From positions 1-20,432 of the IMG/VR virus record IMGVR_UViG_3300024290_000013: DNA of 20,432 bases. One strand, 5' to 3'. A model generated the notes under the pieces. That model saw only the letters and a list, made by a program, of their open reading frames with translations, searched no databases and was not told where the DNA came from. This document shows, in pieces, positions 5,074 through 11,544 of this stretch (the first letter of the stretch is position 1; each line of letters starts with the position of its first letter). Source of the DNA: a virus. A program made the translations under genes and the position numbers.

Positions 5074-6264
5074 ATGGCTGGATCGCATGCACGCTTCGCT
5101 CCTTCCTCGGCGCATCGAATTTACGATTGCCCTGCAAGCTTGCTCCTCAACGAGAAGGAGCCGGACAAAGAAATATACGAAGGTGCTGAAGGCACCGTAG
5201 CGCACTACGTCGCTGAAATCTGCGCTCGCACACGGCGCGAACCTGAGACGTTTCTAGGAATGACGTTCGACAGTGGAGACCTCGACGCTGAGTACGACGA
5301 AGAACTTCATTCCTCGAAAGGTTTCGCCATCACGGTCGATCGGGAGATGGTGCAGGGAGTCGGAGACTACCTGGATCGCATCATGCGCCTGCCCGGGGAT
5401 CATTTCGTTGAGCAGCGGGTCAACATTTCTCCGTGGTGCCCGATACCGAATCAGTTCGGCACCTGCGATCACGCAGCTGCGCAACACCGAAAGCTCATCA
5501 TAACGGACCTCAAGTACGGTCGCGTTCAAGTCGACGCTCCGCAAAACAAGCAGCTCGTGATGTACGCCTTGGGCTTCATACACGAGTGGGACTGGCTGTA
5601 CGACTTCGATGAGGTTGTGATTCGCATCGCTCAGCCGCGGCTGGATCATTTCGACGTGTGGATCACCAGCAAAGCGGAATTGCTCGCTATCGGTGAAAAA
5701 ATCAAGGAGCGGTTTTCGCTTGCGCTCAAGCCGAATCCGCCGTTCGGGCCGAGCGAGAAAGCTTGTCGCTTCTGTAAGGTCAATTTCAAGTGTCGTGCTA
5801 ATCACGATTTCTTGTACCACGAGCGTATAATGCTGCTCGATGATGACGACGAGTTCGTCGAGCCTGATTTAATGCTCATGAGCGACGAGGAAATTGCGGC
5901 GCTCTGGTTGCGAAAAGGCATGTACGAGAACCGCATGCGAGCGGTCGAAGATTATTTGCATACGAAGGTAGCGGACGGCGATTTCGTGCCGGGCCTCAAA
6001 ACGGTAGCTGGCCGCAGCTCGCGCTATTTCACGAGCGAAGTGGATGCAGAATTGCTTCTGCTCGATGCAGGCGTTCCTGAATCGGAGTTGTACTCTAAAC
6101 CTGAATTTCTTTCGCCTGCGCAAGCCGAAAAGCTTGTGCGAGGCGAAGCGAGAAAGAATTTGCAGCGCTTCATTAAATCGAAGCCCGGCAAACCGTGTCT
6201 GGTCTCCGCAGACGACAAGCGGAAAGACCTGACGGTGCAGTCGCTCGAACTACTGGACGACTGA
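5074..6264 (+). CDS. DUF2800 family nuclease (Cas4/RecB-like PD-(D/E)XK), 396 aa
   Basis: This is a phage nuclease probably acting in recombination or end processing during replication. The N-terminus (SSAHRIYDCPASL, residues 11-23) is typical of DUF2800. Core motifs are E113 (FVEQRV), GTCD at 129-132, D145-x-K147 (ITDLKYGR) and Q160 (QNKQLVMYA), which fit the D...D-(E/D)xK...Q pattern of RecB/Cas4-type nucleases; here the catalytic acid-lysine pair is D-L-K. C19 together with C231, C234 and C240 (CRFCKVNFKC) could hold an iron-sulfur cluster as in Cas4-like enzymes. The ATG at 5074 has GAGAGGG upstream; the frame extends much further upstream only because the acidic gene lacks stops in that frame. 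DUF2800, DUF2815, polymerase, VRR-NUC and helicase genes recur together in phages. The exact substrate is unknown. Confidence 0.88.
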   Translation: MAGSHARFAPSSAHRIYDCPASLLLNEKEPDKEIYEGAEGTVAHYVAEICARTRREPETFLGMTFDSGDLDAEYDEELHSSKGFAITVDREMVQGVGDYLDRIMRLPGDHFVEQRVNISPWCPIPNQFGTCDHAAAQHRKLIITDLKYGRVQVDAPQNKQLVMYALGFIHEWDWLYDFDEVVIRIAQPRLDHFDVWITSKAELLAIGEKIKERFSLALKPNPPFGPSEKACRFCKVNFKCRANHDFLYHERIMLLDDDDEFVEPDLMLMSDEEIAALWLRKGMYENRMRAVEDYLHTKVADGDFVPGLKTVAGRSSRYFTSEVDAELLLLDAGVPESELYSKPEFLSPAQAEKLVRGEARKNLQRFIKSKPGKPCLVSADDKRKDLTVQSLELLDD

Positions 6265-6321
6265 TAGCTGTACGAATGCGCGAAAGCGAATTACGAAAAC
6301 CTAACTACGAGGAAAACGAAA

Positions 6322-7098
6322 ATGGCGAAGAAGAAAGTTGGTGACATCGTCGACAAGGGCAACGGGCGCTACCTGCTCAAGAATGTGCGGCTCAGCTATG
6401 CGTTCCTTTTCGAGCCGGATGAGCAGGAAGACGACAACGGCAACAAGAAGAAGTCGTACCGCGTGACCCTGCTGCTCCCCAAGACCACGCACAAGTCGGT
6501 CGCACAGAAGCTCGCACGCATCATTTCGGACCTGTGCGAAGCGGAATACGGCAACCCGAAGCTCTCGGCGGACCGCAAGTTCTTGCGTGACGGCGACGAG
6601 TCGGATGTCGAAGACCACCACGGCCACTGGACGGTCACGGTTCGTGAGTCCCGGAAGCCGATCCTGGTCGATCGCGATCGGCAGCCGACGACGGAAGAAG
6701 ACGAGCTGCTGTACAGCGGTTCCTGGGCCAATGTCGTCATTCGCCCGTGGGCGCAGAACGGCAAGTCGATGAAGAAGAAGAACAAGTACGGCAAGCGCAT
6801 CAACGCCGGCTTCGATGTCGTTCAGTTCGTGGATCACGACGACAACCTCTCGGGCAATTCGCGGCCTGACGTTGACGAAGTCCTCGACGAGCTGGACGAC
6901 GATGACTTCGACGACGATCCGGCGCCCAAGAAGTCGTCCAAGGCCTCGAAGGGCCGCTCTCGGGACGATGACGACGACGACGATGGTGACGGCGATGACG
7001 ATGACGATCGTCCGCAGCGCAGCCGCTCGTCGAAAAGCAGCAAGAAGAGCCGCCACCGTGACGACGACGACGACGACGACGACGATATCGGGTTCTGA
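6322..7098 (+). CDS. DUF2815 ssDNA-binding protein with acidic SSB-like tail, 258 aa
   Basis: This belongs to the family of the Enc34 phage single-stranded DNA-binding protein and should coat ssDNA during replication. The globular part is residues about 1-175: KNVRLSYAFLFEP at 20-32, a KSYRVTLLLPKTT strand, and a GSWANVVIRPWAQN segment followed by a INAGFDVVQF strand, which together suit an OB-fold. The remaining ~80 residues are a disordered Asp/Ser/Lys tail ending in nine aspartates and then I-G-F. That tip resembles the bacterial SSB C-terminal tip (DDDIPF), which recruits partner proteins. The tail is encoded in part by a (GAC)8 run at 7060-7083. ACGAGGA precedes the ATG. The gene lies between the DUF2800 nuclease and the DNA polymerase, and its codon choice is strongly G/C-ending, consistent with high expression. 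Confidence 0.88.
   Translation: MAKKKVGDIVDKGNGRYLLKNVRLSYAFLFEPDEQEDDNGNKKKSYRVTLLLPKTTHKSVAQKLARIISDLCEAEYGNPKLSADRKFLRDGDESDVEDHHGHWTVTVRESRKPILVDRDRQPTTEEDELLYSGSWANVVIRPWAQNGKSMKKKNKYGKRINAGFDVVQFVDHDDNLSGNSRPDVDEVLDELDDDDFDDDPAPKKSSKASKGRSRDDDDDDDGDGDDDDDRPQRSRSSKSSKKSRHRDDDDDDDDDIGF
7060..7083 (+). repeat. (GAC)8 trinucleotide run in the ssDNA-binding protein tail
   Basis: Eight uninterrupted GAC codons encode aspartates at the extreme C-terminus, followed by GAT. Such a run can gain or lose units by replication slippage without breaking the frame, changing tail length while keeping the I-G-F end. Confidence 0.9.
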
Positions 7099-7124
7099 TT
7101 TCGGGCGTTGTTGAGCACCACTAT

Positions 7125-7157
7125 CGGCCGCCCGGGTAATTCCGGGCGGTCGTTTTT
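7125..7157 (+). terminator. Intrinsic terminator-like hairpin before the polymerase gene
   Basis: CGGCCGCCCGG (7125-7135) pairs with CCGGGCGGTCG (7142-7152), with one G-T pair, around GTAATT, and is followed by TTTTT (7153-7157). It lies 15 bases before the polymerase ATG at 7172. It has the form of a classical rho-independent terminator, yet the following gene is in the same direction and no promoter separates them. Confidence 0.8.
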
Positions 7158-7171
7158 CAGAGAAATTCGCA

Positions 7172-9211
7172 ATGGACACGCTCCATCACGACTTCGAGAC
7201 TTTCAGTAAGTGCGACTTAAAAAAGCACGGCTTAGCGCGTTATGCGCGCCACAAGTCGACTGAAGTGCTTTTTCTCTGGTATGCGTTCAACGAGGAAGAG
7301 CCGGAAATATGGTTTCCGGCCACGCAACCTATGCCTAACAAGCTTAGGAAAGCACTGCAAGACCCAAACGTTTTGAAGTGCGCGCACAACGCTCAGTTCG
7401 AGCGCGCTATCTGGCTTCATGTTCTCGGAATCGATATCCCGGTAGAGCAATTCTACTGCTCCATGGCGCATGCTTTCTGGCTTTCGCTGCCCGGCAACCT
7501 CGACGAGCTGTCGAGCGTGCTGAGGCTCGGCGAAAACGCCAAGATGAAAGAAGGCAAGTCGCTCGTTAAATTCTTCTGCGGTCCGCGCAAGCCGACTAAA
7601 ACTAAGCCGCACACGCGCAACACGGCGAAGACCGATCCTGCCAAGTGGAAGACCTTCGTCGAGTACGGTCGCCGCGACGTGATAGCGGAGCGAGCAGCTT
7701 ACCGGCGTCTCTCGCAGTTCCCGATGAGCGACTTCGAGCGCAAGCTCTGGTTCATCGATCAGCACATTAACGAGCGCGGCATTCCGTTCGACAAGGAGTT
7801 CGTCGAGACCGCTCTCCGCGTCATCGCGAAGGAAAAGAGGCGCCTCCTGGGCGATATGAGCCGCGTTACCGGGTTGAGCAACCCCGGCAGCGTCGCGCAG
7901 TTGCTCCCGTGGTTGCGAGCGCGCGGCTACCCGTTCACTAACCTCAAGTCGGCCTCGATCAAGAAAGCTCGCGAGGACTGGGACTGGAACATGACCGACG
8001 AGGCGAATGCAGTGCTCGCGTTGCACGCGGAAGCAGCGCGTTCGTCGGTGACGAAGTTGCAGAAGATGCTCGACATCGAGGTAGACGGAGTGCTGTGCTA
8101 CACGATGCAGTTCGCAGGCGCAGGCCGTACGGCTCGCTGGGCCGGTCGTGCAGTGCAGGTGCAAAATTTGCCCCGCCCCCTTCGCGAACTAGAAGAGCAA
8201 GGGGCGCTGCTCTCGGCGCGAGAAGCGATCCTCCGAGAAGACATCGAATTCTTACGACTTCTCGTGTCGTCGCCGATGGGCGCGATTGCATCGTGCATTC
8301 GCACTGCGATCAAAGCGCCGCCCGGCTATGAGTACGCAACTTGCGACCTAGCGTCTATTGAGTCAGTCGTCATTGCGTGGCTGTCGGGATGCGACAAACT
8401 CATCGAAGTCTTTCAGAAAAATCTTGACGTGTACAAAGTATTTGCGTCGAAGATGTACAAGGTCTTGTACGAAGAAGTCGAGAAGTGGATGCGTCAACAC
8501 GCGAAGCCCGGCGTGCTCGGCGCGGGCTTCCGTCTCAGCGGCGGCGCGGAAGTCGGCGAGTACCCCGAAGTGGTCAAGACCGGATTGTGGGGCTACGCAG
8601 CGAACATGGGAATCGAAATGTCGCAGGCGGAAGCTGCTGCGGTAGTGAAGTTTTTCCGCGAAGAGTACACAGAGATTGTCGACCTGTGGTATGAACTCGA
8701 ACGCGCGGTTGCGAAGGTGATGAACACGAAGGAAGCAGTTCGCGTCGGCCCGATCCTCATGGACGTGAAGGGGCCTTTCCTGCGTATGCGTCTGCCTTCG
8801 GGCCGTCACTTGCATTACTTGCGCCCGAAGATGACATGGAAAAAGATCAAGGTCGGCATTGACAAGAAAACAGGTAAGCCGAAATACAAATCGAAGAAGG
8901 GCTTTACGTACGAAGGCTACAACACGAAAAAGAAGTGGACTCGCATCGATTCGCACGGCGGCAAGATCGTTGAGAACCTGGTGCAGGCGATAGCGCGCGA
9001 GCTTCTTGCGGCGGGCCTTGTCCGGGCGTGGGATGCGGACCTCGATGTCCGCATGCACGTTCACGATGAAATTGTAGTTCTAGTCAAGAAAAAACTAGCG
9101 GATATTGTGGCTAAGACGCTTGAAGATAACATGGTTAAAAAGCCTAAATGGTGGGGCGAAGATGTCCCGATCAGGGCTAAAGCCGATGTCGTGGAGTGCT
9201 ATCAGAAATGA
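7172..9211 (+). CDS. Family A DNA polymerase with 3'-5' exonuclease, 679 aa
   Basis: This is the replicative DNA polymerase. The N-terminal proofreading domain has D7 and E9 (HDFETF), HNAQFE at 72-77 and the YGRRD motif at 165-169. The polymerase domain has motif A CDLASIE at 391-397 (catalytic D392), motif B RQHAKPGVLGAGF at 441-453 and motif C HVHDE at 629-633. By alignment with the E. coli Pol I O-helix, R441 and K445 keep their roles, L449 stands at the Phe762 position and F453 at the Tyr766 position. The position equivalent to Arg712 appears to be V399. There is no 5'-3' exonuclease domain, as usual for phage enzymes. A weak site precedes the ATG, just after the hairpin at 7125-7157. The stop overlaps the VRR-NUC start (ATGA), so the two genes are coupled. 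Confidence 0.93.
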   Translation: MDTLHHDFETFSKCDLKKHGLARYARHKSTEVLFLWYAFNEEEPEIWFPATQPMPNKLRKALQDPNVLKCAHNAQFERAIWLHVLGIDIPVEQFYCSMAHAFWLSLPGNLDELSSVLRLGENAKMKEGKSLVKFFCGPRKPTKTKPHTRNTAKTDPAKWKTFVEYGRRDVIAERAAYRRLSQFPMSDFERKLWFIDQHINERGIPFDKEFVETALRVIAKEKRRLLGDMSRVTGLSNPGSVAQLLPWLRARGYPFTNLKSASIKKAREDWDWNMTDEANAVLALHAEAARSSVTKLQKMLDIEVDGVLCYTMQFAGAGRTARWAGRAVQVQNLPRPLRELEEQGALLSAREAILREDIEFLRLLVSSPMGAIASCIRTAIKAPPGYEYATCDLASIESVVIAWLSGCDKLIEVFQKNLDVYKVFASKMYKVLYEEVEKWMRQHAKPGVLGAGFRLSGGAEVGEYPEVVKTGLWGYAANMGIEMSQAEAAAVVKFFREEYTEIVDLWYELERAVAKVMNTKEAVRVGPILMDVKGPFLRMRLPSGRHLHYLRPKMTWKKIKVGIDKKTGKPKYKSKKGFTYEGYNTKKKWTRIDSHGGKIVENLVQAIARELLAAGLVRAWDADLDVRMHVHDEIVVLVKKKLADIVAKTLEDNMVKKPKWWGEDVPIRAKADVVECYQK

Positions 9212-9564
9212 GTTTTCTCAGCGATTGGCGCAATGTAATCAACGGAAAGCCTGTCGGCTACATCCGCGGCGACATTTTGTCGACGGATAAACACCGTTTA
9301 GAAAAAGACGTTGAGAAGAAATGGTGCGCCGTTGCGAGGCGGCTCGGATGGAAGGCGTACAAGTTTTCGTCGCCGGGCAACAGCAGCGTTCCCGACCGCA
9401 TGTTCATCCGCGACGGGTTTGTTTTTTTTATTGAGTTCAAGCGTCCCGGCGGCAAAGCGACGGAGAATCAGCTCGAAGAGCACAAAGAGCTTCGTCGCAA
9501 AGGGATGATCGTGCTTGTCATCGACTACTTCGACAAAGAATTTGCGGAGTGGATTTTTCAATGA
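9208..9564 (+). CDS. VRR-NUC nuclease, 118 aa
   Basis: This is a small stand-alone VRR-NUC domain of the PD-(D/E)XK class, related to the nuclease domain of FAN1 and to phage Holliday-junction-type nucleases. Motifs are E32 (LEKDVEKKW), the SSPGNSSVPDR segment ending in P62-D63-R64, E76-F-K78 (FIEFKRPGG) and Q88 (ATENQ), which fit the E...D...ExK...Q core. The ATG at 9208 overlaps the polymerase stop; an alternative ATG at 9196 lacks a better ribosome-binding site. The stop overlaps the helicase start in the same ATGA fashion. In phages this domain regularly lies between a polymerase and an SNF2-type helicase, and it probably resolves or trims branched replication intermediates; the exact substrate is not known. 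Confidence 0.88.
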   Translation: MSFLSDWRNVINGKPVGYIRGDILSTDKHRLEKDVEKKWCAVARRLGWKAYKFSSPGNSSVPDRMFIRDGFVFFIEFKRPGGKATENQLEEHKELRRKGMIVLVIDYFDKEFAEWIFQ

Positions 9565-10967
9565 AAGAGCTACTAAAGCGATCCGACCTCGACGAGTTTC
9601 AAATCGCTGCCGGCCTGTTCCTCGAACGGGTCGGTAGTTGCGCGTTGTGGATCGACATGGGTCTTGGCAAGACCGTCGTCGTGCTCACGCACGTTTCGGA
9701 CAAGGTGTTCTCGGGGCAGTGGAACCGCGTACTGGTCGTTGGCCCGCCGCTCGTCATTTCGGACACTTGGTCGACCGAAATAAAGAACTGGGAGCACACT
9801 CGGTTCCTCGACTATCAGGAACTCGATGGCGACACCGAGCACATGCGTACGCAGCTACAGCGGCCGTGCGAAATCGATGGCATTTCGGTGCATAAGCTTG
9901 GACGGCTGGCAGCTCTGTTCAAACGAGGCGACACTGTGCCCTGGGATGCGGTTGTGTTCGACGAAGCGAGTATGTTTCGCAACAAGTCGTCGAAGAGATG
10001 GAAGTACGGAGTTCGTTTGACTTGGGAGCAACCAAACGACGTGATCGAACTGACCGGCACGCCGAGCCCGAATGGCCTGCATCAAGTCTGGTCGCAGATT
10101 GCGATGATCGACGGCGGCGAGCGTTTAGGCTTGACCTACAAAAAGTTCTTGTTCCGTTGGTTCAAGCAAGAGTTCATGGGCCGCAAGGTTGTCCCGAAGT
10201 CGCACGCGATGGCGTCGATTACGAAGAAGCTCAGCGACATCGTCTACACCTTACGCGAAGAGGACTACGTCAAGCTGCCTCCGCTCCGCTCCACGTCTGT
10301 GCCGATCATTCTACCGCCGGATGTGATGGCTCGCTATCAGGAATTCGAGCGTACTTCTGTGCTGAAATTGGACGAAGAGCAAGACCCGGCGGTACGTGCG
10401 CTATCGGAAGGCGCGCTTTACGGAAAGCTGTTGCAATTCGCATGTGGTCGAATCTACACCGACAGCGAGACAAAACAATTTGTCGACATACACGATAAAA
10501 AAATAGAGCGACTGAAGGAAATTGTCGAGTTTAGCGACGGCTCTCCGATCCTCGTCGCGCGAACTTGGCAGCATTCTCGCGACCGCCTTCGGGATGAGTT
10601 TCCCGGCATTCGTTCGCTTAAGACCAAACGGGACTTAGCCGCATGGAACGCAGGCGACATTCAGATAGCGGAGACGCATCCAGCGAGCATAGGCCACGGC
10701 ACTAACCCGCAGAAAGGCGGCAATAATCTCGTGTGGTACGACCATACGCCAGACCTCGAATTGTACTTGCAGTTGCGTAAACGACTTCATAGACGCGGCC
10801 AGGAGAGAAGCCACGTCAACATGACTCATTTGACGACGGTAGGCACTATCGAGGAAGATTTGATTCGGCAGCTCGCTAAGAAGGAAGTCACTCAAGACGC
10901 CTTGAGAGAGCCGATGAGACGAAGAATCGAAGACATCCGCAAGGAGATAGCCAATGGCCGCGCCTAA
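9561..10967 (+). CDS. SNF2/DEAD-like superfamily 2 helicase, 468 aa
   Basis: This is an ATP-dependent DNA translocase or helicase in the replication set. The Q-like start DEFQ is at 11-14, Walker A DMGLGKT at 32-38, motif Ia VVGPPLVISDTW at about 59-70, the Walker B box VVFDEAS at 131-137, motif III LTGTPSPNG at 164-172 and motif VI RLHRRGQ at 408-414. The second RecA-like domain carries ILVARTWQHSRDRL and GHGTNPQKGGNNLVWYD, as in phage SNF2-type helicases. The ATG at 9561 overlaps the VRR-NUC stop, so the frame start at 9549 is not needed. The 3' end overlaps the small terminase gene by 14 bases. It probably acts with the VRR-NUC on branched or recombining DNA; a role in origin unwinding is less likely, since a D5-type helicase is also present. 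Confidence 0.92.
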   Translation: MKELLKRSDLDEFQIAAGLFLERVGSCALWIDMGLGKTVVVLTHVSDKVFSGQWNRVLVVGPPLVISDTWSTEIKNWEHTRFLDYQELDGDTEHMRTQLQRPCEIDGISVHKLGRLAALFKRGDTVPWDAVVFDEASMFRNKSSKRWKYGVRLTWEQPNDVIELTGTPSPNGLHQVWSQIAMIDGGERLGLTYKKFLFRWFKQEFMGRKVVPKSHAMASITKKLSDIVYTLREEDYVKLPPLRSTSVPIILPPDVMARYQEFERTSVLKLDEEQDPAVRALSEGALYGKLLQFACGRIYTDSETKQFVDIHDKKIERLKEIVEFSDGSPILVARTWQHSRDRLRDEFPGIRSLKTKRDLAAWNAGDIQIAETHPASIGHGTNPQKGGNNLVWYDHTPDLELYLQLRKRLHRRGQERSHVNMTHLTTVGTIEEDLIRQLAKKEVTQDALREPMRRRIEDIRKEIANGRA

Positions 10968-11544
10968 GATTGATTACGAAGAAGAGTTTTTCAACGGCAT
11001 GACTGTTCCGCGACTAGCGCAGTTGTTTCGGCTTGATCGACGTACAGTCACCGAAAAACTGCGCCCCCTTCGACCGACCGGCGAGCGTCACGGCGCACCC
11101 ACATATCACGTTGTTGACGCGGCTCCATACCTCGTCGATCCGATTGTCGACATCGCCAAGTACCTGGCAGAAATCGGTCCCGGCGAACTGCCTGCGCCCC
11201 TGCAAGCGCAATACTGGAACGCGCAGAACAGCAAGTTGAAGTACAAGAAGCAGTCGGGCGACTTGTGGCGCACGCAGCAGGTGCTCGAAGTGCTGACCGG
11301 CGTGTTCCGCTCGCTCACGCAGTCACTTCGCCTGCTGGCCGACCGCATCGAAGCGCAGACCGGCCTTACACCGGAGCAGCGCGCGATCATCGAGCGCGAG
11401 GTATCCGACAAAGCCATCGACATGCTGCGCAAGCGCCTCGTCGAAGACTTCGAGATTTACGTCGGCATCAAGGACAAGGAACAGCTTGCCGACATCAAGA
11501 TCGATGACATTGGCCTCGACGAAGAGGAAGACGACGATGCTTGA
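10954..11544 (+). CDS. Terminase small subunit (lambda Nu1-like position), 196 aa
   Basis: This is the DNA-recognition subunit of the packaging motor. AAGGAG (10941-10946) lies seven bases before the ATG, inside the end of the helicase gene. Residues about 13-45 (FNGMTVPRLAQLFRLDRRTVTEKLRPL) form a winged or plain helix-turn-helix of the Nu1/DUF1441 type, for binding the packaging site. The middle (YWNAQNSKLKYKKQSGDLW) is the basic helix typical of these small subunits, with a helical segment after it for oligomerisation and an acidic C-terminus (DEEEDDD). The length matches lambda Nu1 (181 residues). It overlaps the large terminase start by eight bases. The phage DNA site it binds is not next to the gene, because no non-coding space exists here. 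Confidence 0.8.
   Translation: MAAPKIDYEEEFFNGMTVPRLAQLFRLDRRTVTEKLRPLRPTGERHGAPTYHVVDAAPYLVDPIVDIAKYLAEIGPGELPAPLQAQYWNAQNSKLKYKKQSGDLWRTQQVLEVLTGVFRSLTQSLRLLADRIEAQTGLTPEQRAIIEREVSDKAIDMLRKRLVEDFEIYVGIKDKEQLADIKIDDIGLDEEEDDDA

Noticed and set aside
6301-7179. 292-codon minus-strand frame rich in valine
   Set aside because: It is the antisense of the Asp-rich ssDNA-binding gene; GAC/GAT codons read as GTC/ATC on the other strand and give poly-Val stretches.
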